From Acidobacteriota bacterium (GTDB taxonomy: Bacteria; Acidobacteriota; Blastocatellia; Pyrinomonadales; Pyrinomonadaceae), in contig JAIVJZ010000040.1 in NCBI GenBank assembly GCA_020199775.1, forward strand, positions 1 through 64,000: DNA of 64,000 bases. The letters are read 5' to 3'. The notes beneath the pieces are model-generated. The model was not told the DNA's origin, did not search any database, and saw only the letters and a list, made by a program, of their open reading frames with translations. Of this stretch, positions 6,524-14,496 are shown in pieces. The position numbers were made by a program, and so were the translations under genes. The first letter of the stretch is position 1. Each line of letters starts with the position of its first letter.

Positions 6524-9500
6524 TTAATTCGCGTGAGCGTTATAAGTCGAATCCGAGTGCTGTTGAAAGACATGTGTAAAAATCGCTGTTGTCTTTTCAT
6601 CTACTTCCTCAAAAGTGTAAGAGTCTGCTGGCAAGCCGGTTTTATCGCTAAACAGATAGTCGTGAATGAACGTCTTCACCTCTGCTTTCGTTGACTCTTT
6701 TTCGCGCCAGTTATGCACGTTGAGGAGTTCTGTTTTTAACTTTGATAATAAGTCCTTCGCTACTTCCTTCAAGCGGTTTCGTTCTTGGGTTGTCAGGGTA
6801 GGTTTTAAGAGTAGATCAAAGAGAGCCAAAGATTCTTCTTCTAACCCTTCGCGCATGGCTCGCGTTTCTTCTTCATCCAACAAGGCTATGAATTTAAGCA
6901 AAGACTCAAAGGTTTGCTCGATGGTCACGCGATCTTTCTCTTTGTTGTATTCCGCTATGATTTCTTGATAGCGATTGTATAAATTCACTCTCAGCGGATT
7001 CTTGGCAAGCATTCGGCGTACTCTGTTCTCCACTACTTCTTTAATGGATTGTACGGTGGTGTTCTTCTTTGTAGAGCGTTGAAATTCCTCTTGCAAGCGG
7101 TCGAAGTCGATTTTGCTTATGTCGTAAATCTTACCGGCATCTCCCGCTTCAATTTCCGGCGCTGTTACGATGGCTTCATCAACAATATCGTGAAGCTCCT
7201 TGAGTATCTGCGAGATGTCAGCCTTTTTCCGATCATCTTGGAGTTTCTTATAAATCAGGTCTATGGCGTCAAAACTCTTTTGGTAGCGCCGGGACTCCTT
7301 GATGTTCACGCACGCCTTAAACTTTTTGTAAACTTCACGGGCTGAAACCTCAAAGCGTTTGCGTGTCTCATCGTTTTGGTTGACGACTTCTTTGGCCTGT
7401 TTAAGGGCTGCTATTAAAGGGAAACCTGTCTTCTCTGTAAGGTCTTCAAGCCTACAACCATCTGCCGCCAAATTAGACTTAACCAAATCTATCGAATGAG
7501 CCAGATCGATCAATAACTCTTCACTCGGCTTCGTCGGCATCTCATCTTCAGCGGCCTTTTCCTTGCCGGTGGCAAAGGTTGCTAGAGCTTTACGTAGATT
7601 CTTAAGGATACCGCAGTAATCAACGACCAATCCGTTGTTTTTGCCTTCATGGACGCGGTTTGCGCGTGCGATGGCTTGCATAAGAGTGTGGGCTTTGAGC
7701 GGCTTGTCTAAATATAGAGTGGCAAGGCTGGGAACATCGAAGCCCGTCAACCACATGGCGCAGACGAGCGCGACGCGGAACGGGTGTTCATCGTCTTTGA
7801 AAGCAGCGTCAACATCAACACGTTTACCACCGATGGTTTCAAACCCGTTTTTAATGATTTCTCGATGTGGTTTGATGTCTATGCCCCAAGTGGCAAACTT
7901 TTGGACTTCGTTTTGTTCCTCGCTAATGACGATAGCCATTTGCGTCGTCTGTAACCACTCAAGTTTCTTACGAATTTGTATCTCTTCCTGCTCGTCTGCG
8001 GCCTTGCTCATGGCGACCTCAGTCTCTTTGATCTTCTGCGCCCAAAGCGGCTGAATGTAGTTGAGCATTCTGGCCGTAGTTATTTTGTCAATACAGACAA
8101 ACATAGCCTTGCCGCTTTCCCACTGAGTCGTGTAATGCTCAACGAAGTCGCGGGCAATCGCTTTGAGTCGCTTCTCTGCCGTGAATACCCGGTAATCCTT
8201 GCCAAGCTCTCTTTCGAGAGATTCCTTTTGCTCCGACTTTAGTTCGGCCTGTTCAATTTTTGCCGCAATCTTTTCATTGATCTCTGTCGTCGTGACCTTT
8301 AGCTTCTCGCCGCGATTGTCGTAGAAGAGCGGAACAGTCGCATTATCTTCAACGGCGCGCTGAAAGTTATATTTTGAGATGTAGCCACCAAAGATTCGTT
8401 TGGTGACTTCATCATCTTTGAACAGAGGTGTTCCGGTGAAACCTATGAAATGGGCGTAGGGCAAAGCGTCGCGCATGTTTTGAGCGAGCAAGCCATACTG
8501 CGTGCGGTGGGCTTCGTCCGACATGACGATAATGTCATTACGATCTGAGTAAGGATGTGCTGGATCAACTCTTTTATTGAACTTGTGAACCATCGTAAAG
8601 ACATAAGGCTTGTCTGCTTTGAGAATCTCTTCGAGATTGTCGCCGGAAGTCGCGCGGCATTTGTCTTTCTTATTGTCAACGATTCCGCAACCGGCGAACG
8701 TCTTATAAATCTGTGCATCTAGATCGTCACGATCTGTCACAACAAGGAAAGTGAAGTTGCCTGTTAGCTTGCGTCTAATCTTTTCGGAGAAGAAAGCCAT
8801 CGAATAAGATTTGCCGCTCCCCTGTGTGTGCCAGAAGACGCCAAGCTGCCCGCCCAAGTTTTCACGATTGCGGACTGACTCAATCGCCCGATTGACACCT
8901 AAGAATTGATGGTTGCGGGCTACAATCTTCGCTACCTTTCCCGTTGTTTCGTCAAAGAGGATGAAGTTCTCAAACAAATCCATGAAGTTCTGTTTCGAGC
9001 ACATGCCTTTCAAAAGCGTCTCGAAGTCAACCGAGCCAGCATCTTCTTCTTCAAGCCGCTTCCATTCGTGGAAATGTTCGTACTTGCTCGAAAGCGAGCC
9101 GAGCTTGGCTTGGTCGCCGTTACTCAAAACGATGAAGGCGTTGTGGTCAAAAATGTGCGGGATCGTATCTTTATAATCCGTAAAGTTGTCGTCGTAAGCG
9201 TGGCGAATGTCTTTGTGAACATTCTTCAGTTCGATGAAGAGAAGCGGGATGCCGTTGACGAATCCGATGATGTCAGGCCGACGGTGGTAAAGGTCGCCGT
9301 GTACCCAAAGTTCCCGCACGACAAGAAAATTATTCTTCGTGGCGTCAGCGAAATTGAAGATGTTGAGGGTTTTCTCCTCAAGGTCGCCTTCGTTGTTACG
9401 GAATTTCACCAGCACGCCGTTTTTGAGCAGGTGATACTTTTCGCGGTTAATCTGGAGAGGAGATTTCGAGACACTTGTTTCCGTAACCGTCTTAATGGCG

Positions 9501-9721
9501 GTTTCGTAAGCTATAGCAGGTAAGCCGGGATTCAACTCTTCAAGGGCTTTCCGTAGGTATCTGGTCAGGACGATCTCTTTTTTCGAGGCGCGGCCTAGTG
9601 TCCCATCGGAGCCGAAAGTCTCTTTATCAAAAGCATAGACGGAATCCCATCCCAGCTCATCGTGGAAGTAGTCAGCGGTGGTTTGTTGAACTAAAACGTC
9701 TTCCGAGGTGGCGTAGCTCAT
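6524..9721 (-). CDS. hsdR: type I restriction enzyme R subunit (HsdR)
   Basis: A 1065-residue restriction and DNA-translocase subunit. The N-terminal PD-(D/E)xK nuclease shows RPDIIGF followed by FIELK near residues 150-165. The SF2 motor has Walker A QGSGKS near residue 300, DEAH (MSDEAHRTQYG) near 400 and motif III FTGTP shortly after. The C-terminal third is helical, as needed to dock on the methylase core. Length is normal and no internal stop is seen. It lies 56 bp downstream of hsdS. Because hsdM is reduced to a fragment, this subunit should have no partner here and is probably silent unless an HsdM acts in trans. Confidence 0.95.
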   Translation of the reverse strand: MSYATSEDVLVQQTTADYFHDELGWDSVYAFDKETFGSDGTLGRASKKEIVLTRYLRKALEELNPGLPAIAYETAIKTVTETSVSKSPLQINREKYHLLKNGVLVKFRNNEGDLEEKTLNIFNFADATKNNFLVVRELWVHGDLYHRRPDIIGFVNGIPLLFIELKNVHKDIRHAYDDNFTDYKDTIPHIFDHNAFIVLSNGDQAKLGSLSSKYEHFHEWKRLEEEDAGSVDFETLLKGMCSKQNFMDLFENFILFDETTGKVAKIVARNHQFLGVNRAIESVRNRENLGGQLGVFWHTQGSGKSYSMAFFSEKIRRKLTGNFTFLVVTDRDDLDAQIYKTFAGCGIVDNKKDKCRATSGDNLEEILKADKPYVFTMVHKFNKRVDPAHPYSDRNDIIVMSDEAHRTQYGLLAQNMRDALPYAHFIGFTGTPLFKDDEVTKRIFGGYISKYNFQRAVEDNATVPLFYDNRGEKLKVTTTEINEKIAAKIEQAELKSEQKESLERELGKDYRVFTAEKRLKAIARDFVEHYTTQWESGKAMFVCIDKITTARMLNYIQPLWAQKIKETEVAMSKAADEQEEIQIRKKLEWLQTTQMAIVISEEQNEVQKFATWGIDIKPHREIIKNGFETIGGKRVDVDAAFKDDEHPFRVALVCAMWLTGFDVPSLATLYLDKPLKAHTLMQAIARANRVHEGKNNGLVVDYCGILKNLRKALATFATGKEKAAEDEMPTKPSEELLIDLAHSIDLVKSNLAADGCRLEDLTEKTGFPLIAALKQAKEVVNQNDETRKRFEVSAREVYKKFKACVNIKESRRYQKSFDAIDLIYKKLQDDRKKADISQILKELHDIVDEAIVTAPEIEAGDAGKIYDISKIDFDRLQEEFQRSTKKNTTVQSIKEVVENRVRRMLAKNPLRVNLYNRYQEIIAEYNKEKDRVTIEQTFESLLKFIALLDEEETRAMREGLEEESLALFDLLLKPTLTTQERNRLKEVAKDLLSKLKTELLNVHNWREKESTKAEVKTFIHDYLFSDKTGLPADSYTFEEVDEKTTAIFTHVFQQHSDSTYNAHAN

Positions 9722-9777
9722 ATAAAACCTTTTGACAACGAGTTGCTTAAAGTATGACTTAGCTTATCTGCCGTCGC

Positions 9778-10920
9778 TCATACCGTGATGTCTCCGTTCA
9801 TCAAGCGCGGCAATAAAAGGTCGCGGGCTTGTTTGAGTTTTTCGTTCTGTTCTAATAAGACGAGCCTTTGATCAAAAAGTGGCTGGCAGCTTTCAATAAA
9901 AGTAGTAAGCAAAGATTCAGTTGGCAATAAGAATTTAATAGATTCGATTTGCCCCGGACTGATATTGGGCTGTGCGGCACCAGCAGCAAAATTCAAAACT
10001 TGGCTTTGAGCATTCTCTGTATTGAAAAAAGTAAATAGAAATGAGATGGGGTTCGGCTCAAGCGTTGGTCTTAAAATTCCAACTCGTTGATTTAAATAAT
10101 ATCGCTTTTGAGTTCGCGGCATAATTCCTACCTTACCAATGGTCGCTCCGGTCATAGCAATTAGGAAGTCGCCTCCCTTTAGCTGAAATTTTGCGGCGTT
10201 CTCTGTAACTTCATCAGAAACGCACTGACAATCGTTAATATCAAGAGTGTTATTATCTATGTTTTTAATCTTAATGACAGGATTTCCTTCGCTCAGCCAA
10301 TCCCGACTTTTAAAAGCATATCCTGACTGTACTTTGACGAGATTCCCGACAGCACCTTCTGACCATCCATCCGGCACACCGTCCACAATGCGCGTGTGTT
10401 CGTGACCGGGAAAGCGCAGGCCGACGAACCATTCTTTGTAAAGCTGCCGCGCCGCTTCTTCTAACAGGACAATGCGCTTCAGGTTGTTTTCAATCAGATC
10501 GTCATAGGCTGAAAGAATCGAGGCGATTCTGTTTTGCTCTGGCGGTGGCGGAATCCTAACAATTAGATTATCAAGATTGTTTCTATTTAATGTAGGGACA
10601 GCTCCTCCTCCATTAAATCGAGCGAGATCAAGGGTCTTTAATTTATAGTGAACGAATTTTGGATCATTGCCTTTGAAATCTTTCACCCAAAGTGCTGTGT
10701 TATGCGGCCAGTATGGAACATCAATGAACTGTACGTCGCCAAGTGAACCAGAACGACCCGTTATAACTCCTGGCGGTTTTTGCTTGAACTCTGTGTGATA
10801 GCCAATTATCGAGTTTGAACCTACAACCGGATACTCACCGCCTTTCATACTATCGCGTGTCAGATCAAACCCACGCTGGAGGGTAATGAAGTTTTTGAAG
10901 TCGAACTTATCCCAACTCAT
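9778..10920 (-). CDS. hsdS: type I restriction enzyme specificity subunit (HsdS)
   Basis: A 380-residue DNA-recognition subunit with the expected two-repeat layout: target-recognition domain 1 (about residues 1-130), a central conserved helix starting PPPPEQNRIASILSAYDDLIE, target-recognition domain 2 (about 185-320) and a distal helix ending in LKQARDLLLPRLMNGDI. The two helices set the spacing between half-sites and dock HsdM. Start ATG overlaps the stop of the hsdM remnant by 4 bp, as in an intact hsdMS operon. The gene looks complete. Confidence 0.93.
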   Translation of the reverse strand: MSWDKFDFKNFITLQRGFDLTRDSMKGGEYPVVGSNSIIGYHTEFKQKPPGVITGRSGSLGDVQFIDVPYWPHNTALWVKDFKGNDPKFVHYKLKTLDLARFNGGGAVPTLNRNNLDNLIVRIPPPPEQNRIASILSAYDDLIENNLKRIVLLEEAARQLYKEWFVGLRFPGHEHTRIVDGVPDGWSEGAVGNLVKVQSGYAFKSRDWLSEGNPVIKIKNIDNNTLDINDCQCVSDEVTENAAKFQLKGGDFLIAMTGATIGKVGIMPRTQKRYYLNQRVGILRPTLEPNPISFLFTFFNTENAQSQVLNFAAGAAQPNISPGQIESIKFLLPTESLLTTFIESCQPLFDQRLVLLEQNEKLKQARDLLLPRLMNGDITV

Positions 10921-11147
10921 ACGCCCAACTCCTCGAAGTTCTGCTGAATCTGTTCTGCCAGCACTCCCGCCTCTTCGTTGAGTCCGGCAAGTTCCAGATG
11001 AATGCCGCGTATGGTCTCCTCGAAATCGAAATCATCGTCCACTTCCGGCGGCGCAACACCAACATAACGCCCCGGCGTCAAACTCCAATCGTTTGCTTCG
11101 ATCTCGCTCCGATCAACCAGATGAGCTTGAGCGATTACTTCGATCAT
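10917..11147 (-). pseudogene. hsdM: hsdM remnant, last 76 codons of the type I methyltransferase subunit
   Basis: The product carries the C-terminal signature of HsdM: NDWSLTPGRYVGV followed by the DFEETIRGIHLELAGLNEEA coiled tail. The catalytic part (SAM-binding motif and NPPF-type motif, usually some 400 residues) is missing. A TGA directly precedes the apparent ATG at 11147, so no longer frame exists. Sequence beyond about 11148 belongs to another gene fragment on the plus strand, placing the deletion junction at about 11147/11150. The locus therefore lacks a modification subunit. Confidence 0.85.
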
Positions 11148-11179
11148 TCAGTTTAATCAGTCCTGACGAGGCAGAATCA

Positions 11180-11446
11180 ATGTCTCAAACGCCTCTGATG
11201 TCCTCATGTCCTTTAGATGAGGATGAAAGTAGAGGACATGAGGACATCAAGGGCATCAATGACATTACAACTGATACAGAGCTAGATGCCTTTTCTGATT
11301 GTGATTGTTCGGAAGACTTAGAGGCCGAGTTTCAGGAGCGGGCGGCAATCATCGAGTTCGACGGTGGCCTTTCAAGAGCGGACGCCGAGCACCTCGCCGC
11401 CCTTGAAGTCTTTCATTTCGCGGATGCCCCATTAAATGTGGCCTAA
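11180..11446 (+). pseudogene. C-terminal remnant of a mobile-element primase-like protein
   Basis: The last 88 codons of a plus-strand frame, ending in TAA at 11444-11446. The end (EFQERAAIIEFDGGLSRADA) matches a tail often seen on plasmid or island replication and primase-like proteins (RAAI-x-E-x-DGG-x-x-RA-x-AE). Upstream the frame runs into the antisense of the hsdM fragment, so its N-terminus was lost at the same junction. ATG 11180 is only a nominal start. The family call is from this short motif and is tentative. Confidence 0.45.
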
Positions 11447-11463
11447 GCGCGTATGAGTGATTT

Positions 11464-11820
11464 ATGAAGTCTGAACTGATTGACCACATCACGGCTATCT
11501 TCAAAGAAGCAGAATACAAGACACTGGCTGCTCTTCACGTCGTCGAATTAGCGACAAAACAGGAAACGCAACCAGTTTCTGACTGGTTGACGCCAACAGA
11601 ACTTGCGGTTTACTGGAGATGCTTCAACAAGCAGGGAGTGCCGACCACTTCGGGCATTCTTTCTTGGGCACGTCGCCCACTAGATCAATATCCTCTCCCG
11701 CACGCATACATGGGCGATATGATGCGCTTTCATCGTGACGAGGCGAATCAGTGGGCTAAAGAAGAGGCCGAAAGACGACGGATTGAGAATGAGCGTAGGC
11801 GTCTCAAATTGGCCGGATAA
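11464..11820 (+). CDS. excisionase-like helix-turn-helix protein
   Basis: A 118-residue protein. The middle (WLTPTELAVYWRC to ILSWARR) reads like a MerR/excisionase-type HTH_17 domain, and the C-terminus is a charged helix rich in Glu and Arg (DEANQWAKEEAERRRIENER). Such proteins bind the arms of attachment sites and set the direction of tyrosine-recombinase reactions. It lies 79 bp before the integrase on the same strand, the usual xis-int order of integrative elements. An AlpA-like regulator role is an alternative. Confidence 0.6.
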   Translation: MKSELIDHITAIFKEAEYKTLAALHVVELATKQETQPVSDWLTPTELAVYWRCFNKQGVPTTSGILSWARRPLDQYPLPHAYMGDMMRFHRDEANQWAKEEAERRRIENERRRLKLAG

Positions 11821-11899
11821 ATCGTGACAAGTGCTAACTCCCGCATTAGAATCGCTGCCACTTTGACGGCTGCGGTTCCTCAAAAAGGAGAAGCAGCAA

Positions 11900-13072
11900 A
11901 TGGCAGTATTCAAACGATACAAAGGCCGGAGAATCAAGCCCAGTCATCAGGCATGGGCAAAGGCCAAATGGTGGACGGAGTTCTCATTAAGAGGTCACTA
12001 CGTACTCCAATCTATCGCCGGTGCTCGTACCCGCGCGCAGGCTGAGCGTGCCGAAAGTAACATCCGTGAATCCATCTACAACGGGAAGTACAACAAGGGC
12101 TGCGGGACTGACCGCTTCTCGGAGTTCGTGGATACAGCCTACCTCCCTTGGGCTAAAGACAATAAGAAGTCCTACGGCCACGACGAAGGGCGTGCCGAAA
12201 CGCTGAAAGAGTTTTTCGGCAATCGCCAGCTTCGGGACATCACGCCGATGCAGATTGAAAGACTCAAATCAACCTTGCTCGGTAAAGAGACCTACCGGGG
12301 CACGCCTCGTAAAGGTTCAACAGTCAACCGCTACCTGCAACTGCTCTCGAAAATCTTCTCGATGGCTTACGACAACGGTTTGATCGAGACGAACCCTTGT
12401 CGCCGGGTACGCAAGGAGAAGGAAGGAGGTCGACGTGAAAGATACCTAACCTATGATGAAGAGGCGCGATTGATGAAGGCTCTGACGGGCAAATTATCTT
12501 ACTTGCTCCCGGCGGTCGTGATCTCTCTGGGAACGGGTCTGAGGAAAACGGAGCAACTGAACTTAAAAGTCGGGCATATCAACTTTGGCAACGTGCCCGT
12601 CTTCTATCCAGTCAACGGCAAAGAGGTAGAAATACTTCCCAACTGGTTACTCGTCTCGGAGAGCAAGAGCCAAAGACCGCGCATCATTCCGATGAATCCT
12701 GTCGTGCGCGCCACGCTGCTTGATCTGATTCAAGATGCCACCGGAGATGAGTTTGTTTTCTCATTCGCGCGGGCGGGCTTAAGCGAGGCCACCATCAGGA
12801 AAGGATTTAGAGAGGCTTGTAAGTGGGCGGAAATACCTTGCGGGCAGACTAAGGCGGGCGGTCTGGTCTGGCATGACCTTCGACACACGTTCGCCACGCG
12901 GCTGCGTGAACAAGGGTCGCATGAACTCGACATCATGCAAGTAATGGGACACTCATCCGTGAACATGACCGCCAGCTATGCGCACGGTACGCCCGCTGTA
13001 ATGCAACGTGCAGTTGATAGGCTCTCGGAGAAGCGTGGAGAAGTTGTCGAGTTCGGGCGCAAAGCTGGCTAA
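11900..13072 (+). CDS. tyrosine recombinase / integrase of an integrative element
   Basis: A 390-residue phage-type integrase. Residues about 65-165 form the SAM-like core-binding domain. The catalytic domain shows the first Arg in GTGLRKTEQLNL (about 215), the H-x-x-R box in WHDLRHTFATRL (about 320) and the final His and Tyr in MGHSSVNMTASYAH (about 345-355). AAAAAGGAG precedes the ATG. The gene is directed toward the 3' end of tRNA-Met, 90 bp away, which is the classic arrangement for tRNA-targeting elements. It probably inserted the lower-GC island to its left. Confidence 0.92.
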   Translation: MAVFKRYKGRRIKPSHQAWAKAKWWTEFSLRGHYVLQSIAGARTRAQAERAESNIRESIYNGKYNKGCGTDRFSEFVDTAYLPWAKDNKKSYGHDEGRAETLKEFFGNRQLRDITPMQIERLKSTLLGKETYRGTPRKGSTVNRYLQLLSKIFSMAYDNGLIETNPCRRVRKEKEGGRRERYLTYDEEARLMKALTGKLSYLLPAVVISLGTGLRKTEQLNLKVGHINFGNVPVFYPVNGKEVEILPNWLLVSESKSQRPRIIPMNPVVRATLLDLIQDATGDEFVFSFARAGLSEATIRKGFREACKWAEIPCGQTKAGGLVWHDLRHTFATRLREQGSHELDIMQVMGHSSVNMTASYAHGTPAVMQRAVDRLSEKRGEVVEFGRKAG

Positions 13073-13161
13073 TCACGTCATCTTCGCGTCATCCAAGTGA
13101 ACGCGGCTACCTGAAACGTGTCAAGCAGCCGCAATAACTCTTTGAAGCAGAGTGAGATATG

Positions 13162-13238
13162 TGGTAGCGGGGGGGAGACTTGAACTCCCGACCTTGGGGT
13201 TATGAATCCCACGCTCTAACCACCTGAGCTACCCCGCC
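13162..13238 (-). tRNA. tRNA-Met (anticodon CAU)
   Basis: Read on the minus strand the 77 bases fold as a complete cloverleaf: acceptor GGCGGGG against CCCCGCT, D stem GCTC/GAGC, anticodon loop TTCATAA, T arm GGGAG-TTCAAGT-CTCCC, discriminator A and encoded CCA. The anticodon CAU means elongator Met, or Ile2 if the C is modified to lysidine; I cannot separate these. An A-C mismatch closes the anticodon stem. The 3' end faces the integrase gene and is the likely attachment site. Confidence 0.92.
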
Positions 13239-13253
13239 ACGGTTGGAAGAAAC

Positions 13254-13281
13254 ATTATAGGGGGCGTGGTTGAAAGGTCAA
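13254..13281 (-). promoter_or_regulatory. sigma-70-type promoter of tRNA-Met
   Basis: On the minus strand, -35 TTGACC (13281-13276) and -10 TATAAT (13259-13254) are 16 bp apart. Transcription would start near 13247, about 9 bases before the mature tRNA 5' end. Both hexamers are close to consensus. Confidence 0.75.
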
Positions 13282-13435
13282 GTAGGGTGGTGTTGCAGGT
13301 GGGGAGGTTTGCTTGCGGGTGGCGGGTGCACGTATTATCGGGGCGCATTGTCGAGTTTGGCGCAGAGGTTGAAGCAGGACGCCGGTGGCGGCGAACGGGC
13401 GGGCGGAAAATTGGCCGGTGGGAAAGGGATTGAGG

Positions 13436-14407
13436 ATGGTTGAATTGATTCATCGTCCGAGGAGACTACGTCGGCGGGAGGCTTTGCGCGCGCTGGTGCG
13501 TGAGGCACGGCTGGCGCGCGAGGACTTGGCGCTGCCTTTGTTCGCGTGCGCGGGCGAGGGGGTGAGGCGCGAAATTTCTTCGATGCCGGGGGTTTTTAAT
13601 TTGTCGGTGGACGAGGTGGTGCGCGAGGCGTCGAGGGCTTTTGACGTGGGCGTGCGGGCGATCATTTTGTTCGGGCTGCCGGAGACGAAGGACGAGACGG
13701 CGACGGGCGCGTACGCGCCGGACGGCGTGGTGCAGTCGGCGATCCGTGCGGTGCGTCGCGCCGTGCCGGAGATGATCGTCATCGCGGACACGTGTCTGTG
13801 CGAGTACACTTCGCACGGTCATTGCGGCGTCGTGCGCAAGGGCGAGTTGTTGAACGACGAGACGTTGGAGCTTTTGGCGCAGACGGCCGTGAGCCAGGCG
13901 GAGGCGGGCGCGGACATCGTCGCGCCGTCGGCGATGATGGACGGGCAGGTCGGCGCGATCCGCGAGGCGCTCGACGCGGCGGGGTTGGAACAGGTCGCCA
14001 TCATGTCTTACGCGGTGAAGTATGCGTCGGCTTTTTACGGGCCGTTCCGCGAGGCGGCGGCGAGCGCGCCCGCGTTCGGCGACCGCCGCTCATACCAGAT
14101 GGACGCGGCAAACGCGCGCGAGGCGATGCGCGAAGCCGAACTCGATTACGCGGAGGGCGCGGACTTCCTGATGGTCAAACCGGCGACCGCTTACTTAGAC
14201 ATCCTGCGCATGGTGCGCGACCGTTTCGACCTGCCGCTCGCTGCTTATCACGTGTCGGGCGAGTACGCGATGATCAAGGCGGCGGCGGCGCGCGGTTGGA
14301 TCGACGAAGAGCGCGTGATGCTGGAGACACTGACCAGCATCCGTCGCGCCGGAGCCGACCTGATCATCACTTATTACGCGCAGGACGCGGCGAGACTGCT
14401 GAAATAA
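13436..14407 (+). CDS. hemB: delta-aminolevulinic acid dehydratase (porphobilinogen synthase)
   Basis: Condenses two 5-aminolevulinate molecules to porphobilinogen in haem biosynthesis, in the cytoplasm. The 323-residue length fits the family. The zinc-type metal box [14 protein letters not shown] sits at about residues 118-131. The Schiff-base lysines are in [12 protein letters not shown] (about 194) and [10 protein letters not shown] (about 247). ATG 13436 was chosen because GGGAAAGGGA lies just upstream and the family N-terminus (a basic segment followed by R-x-LVRE) begins there. It stands alone, convergent with the glycoside hydrolase, with a long hairpin between them. Confidence 0.96.
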   Translation: MVELIHRPRRLRRREALRALVREARLAREDLALPLFACAGEGVRREISSMPGVFNLSVDEVVREASRAFDVGVRAIILFGLPETKDETATGAYAPDGVVQSAIRAVRRAVPEMIVIADTCLCEYTSHGHCGVVRKGELLNDETLELLAQTAVSQAEAGADIVAPSAMMDGQVGAIREALDAAGLEQVAIMSYAVKYASAFYGPFREAAASAPAFGDRRSYQMDAANAREAMREAELDYAEGADFLMVKPATAYLDILRMVRDRFDLPLAAYHVSGEYAMIKAAAARGWIDEERVMLETLTSIRRAGADLIITYYAQDAARLLK

Positions 14408-14408
14408 G

Positions 14409-14492
14409 AAACGATGAAGGCGGAACGCGGAACGATGAACTGAAAGCAACTTGTCTTTCAGTTCATCGTTCCGCGTTCCGCCTTCATCGTTT
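14409..14492. repeat. perfect 38-bp-arm inverted repeat, likely bidirectional terminator
   Basis: Arms 14409-14446 and 14455-14492 are exact reverse complements around an 8-base loop (CAACTTGT). Each arm is made of 7-nt words (CGATGAA, GGCGGAA, CGCGGAA, CGATGAA). It fills the gap between convergent hemB and the GH5 gene and is followed by T-rich sequence on the plus side, so it can end both transcripts. Confidence 0.85.
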
Positions 14493-14496
14493 TTCT

